Shown one piece after another: positions 11,253 to 27,254 of a DNA stretch of 64,000 nt. Under the pieces are notes generated by a model. That model saw nothing but the letters and a program-made list of their open reading frames with translations, was not told the DNA's origin and searched no databases. Location: contig NC_053036.3 in NCBI RefSeq assembly GCF_002575655.3, positions 643,582,736 to 643,646,735 on the forward strand. Reading direction: 5' to 3'. The first letter of the stretch is position 1. Each line of letters starts with the position of its first letter. Origin of the DNA: Aegilops tauschii subsp. strangulata. Its lineage: Eukaryota; Streptophyta; Magnoliopsida; Poales; Poaceae. The position numbers and the translations under genes are program-made.

Positions 11253-11507
11253 ATGAATTATTTTAATCTCAATTGGGGAGCCAACTTTGGTCGCGAGCTT
11301 GTCAAATGCTTCCAATGGTGGAGCCCGGTGACAACAAGATTGACGCTTGCTTTGATCTGCTAGTTTCAGAAACCCCTGTGAAATCTTGATGCGGTGATTG
11401 TACAACATTGGCTCTGCTACACCGTTAGGTTTCGTTTCGGATTGCTTGCTGTTTTAGAAACATCAGCTCTGCTACTCTGTTCCCGTTTCATCTGATATTC
11501 TGCCCAA

Positions 11508-11657
11508 CTAATTTATAAACACAGATGAGGAAGCATCGCACGCCTTCTTCAAGGCGTCGAAAACACCCTCGAGCGTCGCGTCCTGCACCAGCACAACCTT
11601 CTCCCTCAATTTAGAGCTCGAACCGATACACGCTTCTCTTTTCTTCACTCCAAGTAC
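11508..11657 (-). CDS. Second, diverged copy of the UPF0235 terminal exon
   Basis: This frame runs 49 codons to a TAG and starts directly after a plausible acceptor (GTGCAG). It aligns residue for residue with the last exon of the UPF0235 gene upstream (12278-12406): both begin VLGVKKRE, keep the KLREKV/KSREKV core and share GVF-ALKKAC. It differs at about ten positions and has an extended tail DASSSVFIN. Similarity continues into the flanking intron (11690-11940 resembles 13000-13210), so a segment was duplicated in tandem. The phase would allow splicing from exon 2 to either copy. It could be an alternative last exon or a relic. I see no disabling change in it. Confidence 0.6.
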   Translation of the reverse strand, partial: VLGVKKREACIGSSSKLREKVVLVQDATLEGVFDALKKACDASSSVFIN

Positions 11658-12277
11658 CTGCACGTTTACGCAAGGTTTTCAGGATTTCAGATGGGAGCAA
11701 CCAAGGTGGCCATAGTTTGAAGCAGAATGGCCAGAAAAAGCAAAATTGACAGGTCAAGTAACACTGAGGCTGAAACGTCCTAATCCTAATACTGAATTGC
11801 AATGCTTCAGAAAGTGAAGAAAAAAAAAGAGATATGAAACCGAAGAATATCACACATCTCCAAGTTGATCAAGACTCGCCGATCCACATCTTCGACAGTC
11901 AGTTCAGGACTGCTTATTTCTCATGCTTCAACAACATATAAAGGCGCATGTGTTTTTAAACAACGCATAACACACCCATGGCTGCTAATTGCACCATCTG
12001 ACGCACAACAGCAAATGTCAAACAGCGATACAGAGGCTCAGCCTGTCGATGCAAACCATACATACACCTCAGTTACTCTTTCTTCTGATTCAGAAAAGAG
12101 CAGTTCCCCGTCACCATCTCAGGGACAAGACTGGCCATTACCATGGTTCCAGCCTTTTACGGGGTTCACCGTCGCGCGTATGGCGGCGATTTATACGGGA
12201 GAAAGAGCACCGGTTCCTACAGCTGATACACTCTGCTCAGCCAGGTTATATTACATACTCGCAGTTAACATACATCA

Positions 12278-13776
<1,499 letters not shown>

Positions 13777-13868
13777 CTCCTCCGGGTCTTCACTTGGGCC
13801 GGGCCCGAGTCCATCGGCACAATATATCCCGTGGAGGCCCAGGAGACGGCCAGCCTCAGCACAGCGCG
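13777..13868. promoter_or_regulatory. Bidirectional promoter between UPF0235 and IPMDH genes
   Basis: Only 92 bp separate the two divergent start codons, so both transcription starts and the core promoter must lie here or inside the opposing gene. The interval is GC-rich with one AT-rich word (ACAATATATCC, near 13819-13829). Both products are expected to be housekeeping proteins, fitting a CpG-rich divergent promoter. Overlapping 5' ends of the two transcripts are likely. Confidence 0.7.
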
Positions 13869-17165
<3,297 letters not shown>

Positions 17166-17728
17166 ACGGTAACCGATAGCCATCAGTACGGAGGGTTGAA
17201 GAAGCCTGCGACATGGGATGGTCGAAAGCGCACCGGGATCTGATCTGACCTTACCCCGCCAAAGATCGTCGATCTTGCCCCTGGATTGTGTGATTTTGTT
17301 TTTATGTTTGCCTGCTTCCGCCCTTGTAGTTTGGTGCAGGAATTTAGCGGATCGTCTTTTCCCTTTCTCGTTGGAAAGATTTTTGTGTGCCTTGATTGAA
17401 TGAATTGTGTCAGTGATGGATAGAAAAATGGGGATGGTTCCCTTTGCACCTGGCTGGAATGAAAAAGATATTGGATTTTGTGGCACTGTCATTTGGGATA
17501 AGTCAGTACATTCCTGTCATGTCCCATCTAATGTATCTTAAAAAAAACGAGTGTATTACAGAAGTAATCATCAACTAGATTTTGGGGTTCCGCTAATCTA
17601 AGCAGCAGATTCCAGTGTGACTTTGTGAAGCTAAAATCCCCGTCAATATGTCTTTCCCAGAGATTTATTTTTTGTATTTATAAGAAGAATAAAAAAAAGG
17701 AAAAAAAGAAAAAAAGAGAGGGGGAAAT

Positions 17729-17814
17729 CCGACCTACCGGATTCGAACCAGTGACCTAAGGATTTAATCTGCATCCACTACAGTCCTCCGCTCTACCAAC
17801 TGAGCTAAGGTCGG
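17729..17814 (-). tRNA. tRNA-Tyr (GUA anticodon) with intron
   Basis: Read on the minus strand, the 86 nt start CCGACCTTAGCTCAG and end GGTTCGAATCCGGTAGGTCGG, so the acceptor arms CCGACCT and AGGTCGG pair. The A box (TAGCTCAGTTGGTAGAGC) and B box (GGTTCGAATCC) are intact. The anticodon is GTA (plus-strand 17779-17781), followed by a ~12-13 nt intron, which is characteristic of plant pre-tRNA-Tyr. A T-rich stretch (the plus-strand A/G run at about 17690-17720) lies just downstream on the minus strand and could end Pol III transcription. It appears functional. Confidence 0.95.
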
Positions 17815-18856
17815 CTTGTGGTGTTTTGTCCTCCCGACAAGGAAATTCCTTTGATACCTGCTAGGAGCCCAACGGGTGCCATGCCACCAACCCTCCCCAA
17901 CCATGAATTAGGCGATTTAGCCAAGCAGCAGAGTATTTTGAGATGGAACACGTGGACAGATCTTATTCCAGAAAAGACCGTCATTGGATCAGATCAGATC
18001 AGATCAGATTGTATGTGTGTAGCCTGGAGCCTGCACAAGCACAAGAGCACAACTCCAGAGAGACAGCCCGAATAAATGAACAATCAACCACTCTCGTCAG
18101 GACGTAAATATCACAAAAAATAAAATTTGCACTCTAAACAGATTGATTCAGACAAGGACGCATATATAAAAGAGGAGAGATTTGAAAGATTTACAGGGGG
18201 TCATGCTGCCCACCTGAACATTTCGTTAACGGCGGCAACACACTAGGTAAGGGGTAGTGTCAGCAAGCACTCAGCACACGGGTAAACCGCGAGTTGCTGG
18301 GCAGTGGCAGGTCAGCCAGCACAACTCAAAGATTACAAGGCCTAAGAGGGCAGGCCAATGCATATCAGTAGGACCAGTGGTCTCCAAGAGGAACTCGAGC
18401 CTCTCGGGGCATTCAACATTCTCCTTCAAGTAAATTCAGCAATGTACGTTACGTTACGTACCTGGCTAATCCATATATAGATGCTAAAGTTGCCTCCTTA
18501 TCTTCACACGAGATCGAGCTGCCTGTTTAGTCTTGTACAGAAACAACACCTCCTTATCTTCACACGAGATCGAGCTGCCTCCAGGATACTGTGACCAAAT
18601 CAGCGCCCAAATCAAATGCTCAACTTCACTTGGGCATACGGCAGTCCCCAAACCCTCTTCCCAAAAGGGCCATCATCACAACAGATTGTATGTATGTTGC
18701 CTGTTGCCTGCACAACTCCGGGCAGAGCGGATATCTTGATGACACCCCAATGCATATCCATGTTGCTTAGCATTTCGGTGGTGGCGTATGCCTTCTTTGT
18801 CGAGCCAGCCTATGAGGTGCCTGTTTCAGTGTGAGTTTAGTTAGCCAAGTCACAAG
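17815..18856. other. Intergenic DNA between tRNA-Tyr and the PPR gene
   Basis: No gene was recognised. It probably includes the 3' UTR of the minus-strand PPR gene at its right end. A ~31-bp direct repeat (CTCCTTATCTTCACACGAGA core) occurs near 18494 and again near 18551, and a short GATCA repeat lies near 17985-18008. Confidence 0.5.
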
Positions 18857-20968
18857 TCACCAGTAGTCTTTGCAGGAGCAGGCGCCGTCCTGGAACCTGT
18901 GGAACCGGTTGGCGTCTCTTACAACCATCGCCCTCCCCACCACCCGCGACAACCCCTTGAAGAACTCGTGGCAGTCGCCACACACCCGCAGGTTCTTGTA
19001 CACCCTGATCACCTCCCTCCTTCCCTCCTCTTCCTCCCCATCGCCATGGTGGTGCTCACCATGGTGCAGCAGCCACAGCCCCACAGCCAGCCGCTCGCTG
19101 TGCGCCCGCAGGCCCTCGGCGCGCGACTCCTCGTCCACGTCGTGCAGCGCCACCGCATGCGCCGACGACCCAGCACTGTACCCGAGCTGCTCCCTCATCC
19201 GGCTCTCCACGTCGCGGAGCACGCGGCGGATGTCGGTGGCGCGTGGGTGGGTGGTGTCGCCGCCACCGTAGAAGAAGTGTGCCTCCTTGCCGACCTCCAC
19301 CCAGCTGCACCCACCCTGCTTCCGCAGGCCCCGGCGCCGCATGGCGTCGCGCACCTGCTGGTGCTCCCGCCACTCGCCAGCCTCGGCGAAGATGTTCGAC
19401 AGCATCACGTAGTTAGCCGGGTTGTCGCCGTCCATGCCCAGGAGGGCCTCGCCCGCCTCCCTGGCTGTGGTGACGTCCTTGTGCACCCTGCAGGCGCTGA
19501 GCAGAGTCTGCCACACGCCGACGGTGGGCTCCATCGGCATCGTCGCAACAAGGTCCCTGGCCTCCATGAGCTCCCCAGCGCGGCCGAGGAGGTCTACCAT
19601 GCACGCATAGTGCTCAGCCCTCGGCCTCAGCCGTTTTTCTTGGCGGATCATCGAGAAATACCGGCGACACTCCTCAACAAGGCCAGAGTGGCTGCACGCC
19701 GACAGGAGGGCCAGGTAGCTCACCTCGTCAGGCTCGACGCCTTCCGTTCGCATTTTCTCGAACATGTCAATGGCCTCTTGACCATGGCCATGCTTCCCGA
19801 GGCCGTTGATCATTGCTGTCCATGACACGACGTTCCTCCTCGGCGTCTCCCAGAACCGCCGCTCTGCCTCGTCAGTCAGCCCGCACTTGTGGTACATGTC
19901 CACGATGGAGTTGGATACTGACACGTCCATCCCTGCTGGATTCTTCACCGTGTAGCAGTGCATCTGCCTCCCTTGCTCCACGAGGGCGAAGTCTGCAAAC
20001 ACACCGACGACGCTGGAGAGGACATGCCCATCAGCACGGACGCCGGAGCTCCAGAACCGCCGGAACAGATCCAATGCTTCCTTCACCTGCCCTTCTTGTG
20101 CATGCCCGATGATCACCGTTGTCCACTGGATGGCATTCTTCCTTTCCAACCGATCGAACACCTGCATCGCCACCGGCAGGCACCGGCATTTGACGTACAC
20201 ATCGAGCAGCGCGCCAGCGAGGATTGCATTGGATGCCGTGGAGACCCCTCTGGTCACCATGGCCGCGTGAACCTGCGTGCCCTCTCGAGCCGCCCCTAGC
20301 CCGCTGCAGGCTTTCAGCAAGCTGGCGAAGGTGAACTCGTCGGGCTGACAAGCCTCGTCTCCTCGCCGCTGCATCTCCCGGAAGACGAGCAGCGAGTCCC
20401 TGCCACGCCCGGCATGCGCGTAGCCAGAGATCATGGCGTTCCAGGTGACGAGGTCCCTGAACGCAGCAGCGCCATCAAACACCTGCCGCGCATCGCCGAT
20501 CCTCCCGCCCTTGGAGTACACGAGCACCAGCGAGTTGGCGACGACGCCGTGCCCCTCGAACCCCATCCTGACGCAGGCCCCGTGGACCCGGACGGCCGCG
20601 CCCGTGTTGCCGACGACGCCGCACGCCTTGAGGGTGGCCGAGAGCGTGAACTCGTTCGGCGGGACCTCCGAGAGCCGCCGCATCGCCCCGAACAGCCGGA
20701 GGCACTCCCCGGCGCGCCCCTGCTGCAGGAAGCCCACCATGAGGGCCGTCCACGACACCACGTTCCTCTCGGGCATTCCGCCGAACACCTGGCCGGCCGT
20801 GTCGAGTTTCCCGCACTTGGCGTACATGTCGATGAGGTTGTTGCCCAGCATGGTGTCCGACCCGAAGCCGAGCTTGGTGAGCGAGCCGTGGAGCTGCGCG
20901 CCGCCGCGGAGGTCCGGGCCCCTCGCGCTCGCCCGGAGGAGGTCGGCGAGCATCCTCCGCCGCTCCAT
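18857..20968 (-). CDS. Pentatricopeptide repeat protein, PLS class with DYW domain
   Basis: An intronless frame of 703 residues starts at the [14 protein letters not shown]; the frame is open 15 codons further but without an ATG. It contains a chain of about a dozen P, L and S repeats (for example [40 protein letters not shown]), then E/E+ motifs and a C-terminal DYW domain. The domain has HSE at residues 623-625, CGDCH at 663-667 and the terminal CSCKDYW. HxE and CxxCH are the zinc and catalytic residues of the cytidine-deaminase-like DYW domain, so C-to-U editing of an organelle transcript is the likely role. The RNA target and the organelle cannot be read from sequence. The segment before the deaminase core has an unusual His/Glu-rich insertion ([16 protein letters not shown]). 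Part of this gene has a diverged copy at 29.7-30.3 kb. Confidence 0.93.
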   Translation of the reverse strand: MERRRMLADLLRASARGPDLRGGAQLHGSLTKLGFGSDTMLGNNLIDMYAKCGKLDTAGQVFGGMPERNVVSWTALMVGFLQQGRAGECLRLFGAMRRLSEVPPNEFTLSATLKACGVVGNTGAAVRVHGACVRMGFEGHGVVANSLVLVYSKGGRIGDARQVFDGAAAFRDLVTWNAMISGYAHAGRGRDSLLVFREMQRRGDEACQPDEFTFASLLKACSGLGAAREGTQVHAAMVTRGVSTASNAILAGALLDVYVKCRCLPVAMQVFDRLERKNAIQWTTVIIGHAQEGQVKEALDLFRRFWSSGVRADGHVLSSVVGVFADFALVEQGRQMHCYTVKNPAGMDVSVSNSIVDMYHKCGLTDEAERRFWETPRRNVVSWTAMINGLGKHGHGQEAIDMFEKMRTEGVEPDEVSYLALLSACSHSGLVEECRRYFSMIRQEKRLRPRAEHYACMVDLLGRAGELMEARDLVATMPMEPTVGVWQTLLSACRVHKDVTTAREAGEALLGMDGDNPANYVMLSNIFAEAGEWREHQQVRDAMRRRGLRKQGGCSWVEVGKEAHFFYGGGDTTHPRATDIRRVLRDVESRMREQLGYSAGSSAHAVALHDVDEESRAEGLRAHSERLAVGLWLLHHGEHHHGDGEEEEGRREVIRVYKNLRVCGDCHEFFKGLSRVVGRAMVVRDANRFHRFQDGACSCKDYW

Positions 20969-21013
20969 TGGATTGGCCGGGAGAGTTGGAAGGGAGATGG
21001 CGCCTCCGGACAA

Positions 21014-21296
21014 TGAGAGATCGCGGCGAGGTCAGCATGTAGAGGGGCGCCGGCCGCGCTCGGCGCCGGTCGTGGGCGCGTCCAGTGCGCGCTGGGAGTG
21101 GCGTCGGACGGGGAAAGAGAAGAGGGAGAGGGACAAGTGTGGTATTTTTTTCTCTCTCTAATTTCTGAACTGATGGAATGTGATTTTCAAGGCTCGGTAC
21201 AAATTTGGCTCGAAATCATCCATTTTCATATGGAAGTTTTGAACTGGGTGGCATGCTTTCATTTTCAGTTTATCTGGTGTTGGCTACAATTTGATA
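21014..21296. promoter_or_regulatory. Upstream region of the PPR gene
   Basis: This short GC-rich then AT-rich stretch lies between the PPR gene and a Stowaway MITE. It must contain the PPR promoter and 5' UTR. No clear TATA box was identified. Confidence 0.4.
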
Positions 21297-21413
21297 CTCC
21301 CTCCGTCCGGAATTACTTATTGGTCGGAGAAATGGATGTATCTAAATATATTTTAGTTCTAGATACATCCATTTTTATCCATTTGTGTGAAAAGTAATTT
21401 CGGACAAAGGCAA
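21297..21413. mobile_element. Stowaway MITE (Tc1/Mariner type)
   Basis: It starts CTCCCTCCGTCCGGAATTACTT just after a TA and ends in the degenerate complement AAGTAATTTCGGACAAAGG followed by a TA. The central part forms a palindrome (ATGGATGTATCTA... with ...TAGATACATCCAT). It lies about 330 bp upstream of the PPR start codon. The 3' terminal repeat carries several substitutions, so the insertion is not recent. Confidence 0.88.
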
Positions 21414-21765
21414 TAGTGTTTTTCTTGCATTCCAAAAACAATCTAGTCAGGAAAGATCAAAATAAGAAGCGAATTCCAGGTTAGTCGTCATTTTCCTTTA
21501 TACTGGTAGACTTGCATCCAGAGTTTCCTTACATTATATTCACATTCACATTTTTCCATACAGTAAACTAATCAACCAGGCCTAAGCTTCATCTATTGAG
21601 CAGTCCTACAGGCTACAGTTAAATGGCACGAAACTGTATATGGATAATTCTGTTAAGTACAGGCATTCAGATCTATGTTGGCACTATCTGAAGCCAACAC
21701 AAACAAGCCAACGGATCCTATGCTTCAGATGATACTGAAGCGCAGAGCCGAAATCCTCTTCAGTT

Positions 21766-23488
21766 TTATGGTCTGAGGCCGTGGTTGATGAATTCTTGCA
21801 ACGACAGCCGCTTCACTGAAAACAAAACAGCCGTCCAAACGTCAGCTATGTAACCATCCAGAGTTTCAGCATTTTGGTTGACAGAAGAGGCAGCATGGCC
21901 AGCGTCGACATACCTGGATTCGTGCATAGTAGTCTGGTGCATACGTCGATGGAATCAGGATGCAGGCTGGGCACAATGAGTTGCGAGAACGGAAGAGAGC
22001 TGCTAGTTCTGTTTATGCATTGAAGCATCTGAAGAAAGTAAACATGTGAGCTAAGTACCGTTCCAAAATCTAAGTCTCTGAAATCATGATTAAACAAAGT
22101 TGGCGAGTGGAAGTGCATCACCTGCACATTACTTGTACCACGGAACGGCGGGTAGCCGTTCAAGAGCTCAAAGAGGATCGCACCGATACTCCACAAGTCT
22201 ACCTGCACACAGGAGATGTTCAAATCTCTGTCATTCGCGTGGCTAAAAAATGTTGGGCATTTGAGCATATAAGGCATACCTTGCCATCGTACTTCTGAAA
22301 TAGCATCACTTCCGGGGCCATGTACAAACGAGTGCCGCAGGCTGTCTCTGCATACTCCCCAGGATGAAGAACCCTAGTAAACACAGAAACAAATGTGATT
22401 GGATTTCTGTTTGTCCAACTCGATCGGCTAACTAGCGAACCTTACCCATCAAAGGAAACCCATTCCATCAAGTTTCAGCACCACGCATCACGGCGTATTT
22501 CAGGTTTCTGCTACTTCTAATGCCAGTTGGGCGGCTAACAGATGTTACAAGAACGTCCAATGATTTCGCAGTTGACAGAAAGAATAGTTAGGGGGCTGCT
22601 ACAGTGAGTGGCATATATTTTTCTCTGTAACTACTCATATGTGACTAGATGAGTGCCTATCATCAGTCCAAGCGCTGCGTATTTTAGAACTAACCTGGAC
22701 AGGCCAAAATCGGATATCTTGAGTATCGCATCACTGCCAGAACAAGAGAGTAGGATGTTCTGCAACAATCCATTCAACAGGTCTATTAATTCAAAATTAA
22801 CAGTTCAACCTAGTGAGAAAGCACTAAACAAAACAAATAGTTTAACAAGGGATTCCAGTCCCTGGACCTCAGGCTTCAAGTCCCGGTGGACGACGTGGTG
22901 CCGGCGGAGCACTTGCAAACCAGCTCCTGCCAGCCACAGGGGGCAAGCTCCAGTTTTCACACATCACATCGAATCGAAATCGATGGTGGAAACAAGAATT
23001 CCGCGAACAATTGGGGAATACTGTAGATGATAGGATGAATTACCGATCTGTCTCATGAAATTCCTGGCGACGCTCTCCTCCACCCTGCCGCCGCTGCGCT
23101 GGATGTAGGTCGCCAGGTCTCCCCCCTCGCAGAGCTCCATGACGAGGTAGATGCAGCCCGGGGTCTGTCCGAGACAGAGCATAATAAGCCACTCGATTGG
23201 TACAAGAAGAGAAGGGAGGCTTGGGGGCGTTCGTACCCGGACGACGTCGAGGAGGCGGATGATGTTGGGGTGGCTGACGGCGGCGAGGAAGCGGAGCTCG
23301 CAGTCGAGGCTGTCGCGGAGGCGGGCGGGGAGGCCGGCCAGCCGCACCTGCTTCACGGCCGCGGGTGCGCCGGTCGAGAGCCGCACCGCGCGCCACACCG
23401 ACGTGGCCGGGGGCCGCCCGCTCAGGCGCTCGCGCAGCTCGTAGCCGCCCACCACCGTCGGCGCCGCCTCCGTGCTCCTCCCTGCCAT
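21766..23488 (-). CDS. ATG1/ULK-like serine/threonine kinase lacking the C-terminal region (ATG1t-like)
   Basis: Eight exons join in phase: 23237-23488, 23044-23164, 22868-22926, 22695-22759, 22280-22373, 22122-22202, 21914-22028 and 21766-21815. They give 278 residues that are essentially one kinase domain. Lys46 (AAVKQVRL), HRDLKPEN (138-145), DFGLSR (161-166) and MAPEVM (184-189) are present. The wording [13 protein letters not shown] and [20 protein letters not shown] is that of ATG1, the kinase that starts autophagosome formation. The frame ends [20 protein letters not shown], exactly at the end of the kinase fold, so the long ATG13-binding C-terminus of full ATG1 is absent, as in plant ATG1t. 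The glycine loop is degenerate ([11 protein letters not shown]). The start is the ATG at 23488; a further in-frame ATG lies 81 bp upstream but encodes nothing ATG1-like. Autophagy function is inferred. Confidence 0.85.
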
Positions 23489-25567
23489 CGAGAACGGACT
23501 GGAAGGCCGTACCCAAGCGAGACACACAAAAAAAACTTGGAATGAAAATAGCAATTCTGGTTGGGCCAAGAGCCCAACATTATCCGACAGGCCGTGAGCC
23601 CAGGATGAGAAAGCTCAAACTGTTAGCCAAAGCCCATCTATTATTCTTCTACTTCTGCGCCTACCGAACTGTTCTATGAGAGCAACTAGTTGCCTCAAAG
23701 GAAAAAACTGAGAGCAACTAGTACATGGAGGTTAACCCCGCTATGCTTGCAAACTTACTTCTGACGTTAACCAACACTAGATATAAGAAGTGTAGCGTAA
23801 TGTCACGTGGAGGGTGTTCAAGTTTTATCGCCTATTGAAACGCACGGATATTTGTACTAGTAAAAGAAAAAAGGGCGTGCTACGCATCGGCCGACAGATC
23901 TTTTCAAACGATCAGCCACCTCGCAAGCCATCAGATCTGGCTCAATCTAGTGGCCGAGCGTCATCCTCTACTTCTGCAACAGAGGTTGTGTTGCAGAACC
24001 CTTTGCAGTAGAGATTGTGTTGCCAAAATTTTTTGCAGCAAAGATGATGTTGCAGAAACATTTGCAGATTTTTTTTAACTGTTGTTGCAGCGGCACCAAC
24101 AATTGCGGCTGAAGCTCGAGTAGGCGACAACCATGGAGACCGTGTCGGTGTGCTTGCCCACGCCGAGCCCTTTTGGCGGCGGTCGGAGCAGTGTGCGGAG
24201 GCGTCAGCTTGTGGGGGAGCTCGAGAGGAACACGTGAGGCGACTGCTCGTGCTTGTCGATCGGCAGACTCATTGATGTGCTTGCCGGCAACGGCGGTCGT
24301 GCTTGTTGGTGTGTTTGCTGGCGGTAGCGGTCGGAGAAGCACACGAAGGCTTTGTGCTTGATGGGAAGCTCGAGAGGAACATGAGGGGCGACCACCCTCG
24401 AGAGGATCCAGATCCCGCAGCATACCCGTTGTTTGCGGTGGGTGAGATTGCAACAACCAACAAGTATTCAGTTGCAAAACTTAGTCTAGGTAATACATTG
24501 TTTTTGACGCATCTGATTAAAATCGGATCTGACGGCCATAAAGAAAAACTAGGCCGATAGGATATTTTATTGGGTACATCAGAATAGTATCTGGATCTAC
24601 CATCGATGGCTCTTCTCTCACACCCTACCTCAACGACTCCTTCCTAACCCATCGACCACACCAGTGGATTTGCACGATCTACGCTCTCCTATGTGGACAT
24701 ACAAGCCCACAAAAAAAAATTACCCGCCAAGACTCTGTGAAATATTTAGGACAAAACTCTGGGTTGATGAGTTGGAATGAAAACGCAGTGAGACATGGCC
24801 TCTTCCATCGGATGTGGATGCATGGATGCGATTAACTAGAAACCGATGTCGATCCGTGGGAGATTACAGCCAACCAATGAGCGAGCAGCAAAATTTTCAT
24901 CTCAGACTCAGAAAAAAAAGCAAAACTTTCATCTCGATCTGAGAGAAAACCCCACTGAAAACGAGGCTCCCCACCCAAGGAGGAAAAACCACCCACACGG
25001 TCCCTTCCTCTCTCTGTTGTCTCATACGTCGCTCTCGAACATCGGATTTGGATAGACGGCTGAGATTAGTTACAAATGGGGGTCAATCCGTGGGACACCA
25101 CAGTCCACCAATGAGCAAGCAGCAAACTTTCATATCAGGATCAATCAAAGGAAAAAAACTTTCAATCATCTCGATTCAAAGCGAGGGGAATTGAAACCCC
25201 AGCCACCAAACCCGATTCGATTAATTGCTGTTCGCGTCTCCCTCAAACTGCGCCGCACACCCACCCACCCACCCACATCGCCGCCGCCAATTGGGCCTAG
25301 CCCAACCTTATACTGGATTTTTTTCTTCCACGCATAGTATCATTGAATTGTTATCTTCTTTACTATTAAAGGGGATATGTCGTCGTTGTGATGGTTTGAC
25401 CTCCTGCATGTTTCTTTTCCTTTCTATTGTTTGAGGGTAAAAATAGGTGATGAAAAACCTACAGATTTCTTTCTCTTTCCATTTTTTTGAGGGTAAAAAA
25501 GTGAAGTCTTCTTTTGAGAGAAAAAAGTGAAGGTTGGGAGCAAAGCAATACTACTCACTATCCTCTA
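23489..25567. other. Intergenic DNA with dispersed repeats, no gene recognised
   Basis: The segment includes the ATG1t-like promoter at its left end. Beyond that, short frames show no domain. The words CCAATGAGC-AGCAGCAAA and TCCGTGGGA recur at about 24.85 and 25.08 kb, indicating an old ~230-bp duplication. 23.9-24.55 kb has a repetitive, TTGCAG-rich left part and may be a decayed DNA transposon. No terminal repeats could be fixed. Confidence 0.4.
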
Positions 25568-25657
25568 CTCCCTCCTCCCTCCGTCCCATAATGTAAGATG
25601 TTTCTTGACACTAGTGTAATGTCAAAAAAGATCTTATATTATAGGACAGAAGGAGTG
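25568..25657. mobile_element. Stowaway MITE (Thalos-like)
   Basis: A ~90-bp palindromic element has CTCCCTCCGTCCCATAATGTAAGA at the left, TCTTATATTATAGGACAGAAGG at the right and a central GACACTAGTGTAATGTC. Length, ends and core match the Thalos group of Stowaway MITEs abundant in Triticeae. The left end is extended by an extra CTCCCTC unit, so the exact 5' boundary may be a few bases further right. Confidence 0.88.
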
Positions 25658-25865
25658 GTTTCTTTTAGGGAACACTATCCTCTAGTGGAGCCGTTGGATG
25701 TGACCCGATTTTGTGAATCGGGCCAGTGTGAGTGTGAGAAAGAATATAAGCGAAGACACGGTGGGTCCCAAACCTGGCCTAACAGCGGTACTTCATGGGC
25801 CGGCCTAGAAGCACGAAATCATTAGTTGAGGAGTACTCGTTGTAAAGATCACTCTAACTCTTCAG

Positions 25866-25908
25866 GTTGCGACAAGTGGCGCACATGCAGCGCGTCACTT
25901 GTCGCAAC
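25866..25908. repeat. Perfect 13-bp inverted repeat, 17-nt loop
   Basis: GTTGCGACAAGTG (25866-25878) is matched exactly by its complement CACTTGTCGCAAC (25896-25908). The loop is itself GC-rich with near-symmetric GCGC words. It lies at the left edge of the repeat-rich segment that runs to about 27.1 kb and may be part of that element's terminus. Confidence 0.85.
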
Positions 25909-26099
25909 TTGAGAGTTTTCCTTTTTTTTATAAATTCGTTTATTCAAAACGTTTTATCTCTCAAACCATGCGTTCAAATCTCGAACCGCTTTCACAGTTG
26001 GATTTCTCGTATCGAGATCTTCAAAACTAGATCCCATGTTGATAGGTTTTGACGAACTTTTTTTCATGAAAAAAACCGGACGAAAAAACTGAACCGAGC

Positions 26100-26945
26100 A
26101 CGGGTTTTTTCCCTTTCTGAAAGAGGCACGCCCTTGCCTCTCACGAAATCACAACTGTACCTCTCGCGGAATGAAAAAAAAGAGAAAACCCTTTTTTCGG
26201 CTTCCGAGGAGGCACTGCTATGACTCTCGCGAAAGCACAACCGTGCCTCTCGCGGAAGCAAAACCGTGACTCTCGCGAAAGGAAAAAAAAACAGAAAATG
26301 TGTTTTTTTTTCATTTCCGAGAGGCACGGCCGTGACTTTCACGAAATCACACCCGTGCCTCTCGCGGAAGCAAAACCGTGACTCTCGCAAAAGGAAAAAA
26401 ATAGAAAACATATTTTTTTCTATTTCCAAGAGGCACGGTCGTGACTCTCACGAAAGCACACCCGTGTCTCTCGCGGAAGCAAAACCGTGACTCTCGCAAA
26501 GGGAAAAACAGAAGACACGTTTTTTTCGTTTTCGAGAGGCACGGCCGTGACTCTCGTGAAAGCACACCCGTGCCTCTCGCGGAAGCAAAACCATGATTCT
26601 CGCGAAAGGAAAAAAAAACAGAAAATACTTTTTTTTTGATTCTGAGAGGCACGGCCGTGACTCGCGAAAGCACAACCGTGCCTCTTGCGGAAGCAAAACC
26701 GTGGCTCTCGCGAAAGGAAAAAAAAAATCAGAAAACGCGTTCTTTTTCCGTTTCCGAGAGGCACGGCCGTGACTCGTGAAAGCACAACTGTGCCTCTTGC
26801 GGAAGCAAAACCGTGACTCTCGTGAAAGGAAAAAAAAGAAAACCCATTTTTTTCCGTTTCCGAGAGGCACGGCCGTGACTCTCGCGAAAGCAAAACCGTG
26901 CCTCTCGCGGAATCAAAATCATGACTCTTGCGAAAGGAAAAAAAC
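26100..26945. repeat. Minisatellite, ~109-bp unit, about 8 copies
   Basis: The word GAGGCACGG recurs at about 26321, 26430, 26536, 26646, 26758 and 26864 (spacings 106-112 bp), with two more degenerate units to the left. Each unit contains GAGAGGCACGG and, about 40 bp on, its complement CCGTGCCTCTCG, followed by AAGCAAAACCGTGACTCTCGC, a poly-A run and a poly-T run. Open frames of up to 195 codons exist across it on the minus strand, but they are a by-product of repetition. The flanks (25.91-26.1 kb; 26.95-27.11 kb with AGCGCCCAGAGCGCGGCACGTGGC) look like the body of one DNA element, possibly Mutator-like. Confidence 0.85.
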
Positions 26946-27254
26946 ACGTTTTTGGCGCAATTTTTTTTTTTTGATCGGAAAGCTAAAGAAGACCGGTGGA
27001 AAACCAAAACGTCGAAAAAACTCGTTTAAATAGCCGAGAACGCGTGCGAAAAAAATACAAAATTCAGAGGGAGCGCCCAGAGCGCGGCACGTGGCAAATG
27101 GTTGAGAGCGCGCCGCGGATTCTTTGTAATTTATATTTTTTTTCTTTTGTAATTTTTTATCCTTTTATAATTTAAAGTGTGACTTTTTGTAAAAAAATTC
27201 CTTCCCAGGATGGAAGATTTTAATGAGGCAATAACTAATAAAGTTCAAGATTTA

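Noticed and set aside
18899..19825. 308-codon plus-strand frame opposite the PPR gene
   Set aside because: It is the antisense shadow of the GC-rich DYW-PPR coding region and has no domain.
20969..21013. PPR start at 21013
   Set aside because: The codon at 21013 is TTG. The first in-frame ATG is at 20968, so the shorter protein was annotated.
26100..26945. CRISPR-like regular repeats
   Set aside because: The units are contiguous tandem repeats without unique spacers, in a plant genome.
26064..27007. Open frames of up to 195 codons on the minus strand
   Set aside because: They are translations of a ~109-bp minisatellite that lacks stops in several frames. The period is not a multiple of three.
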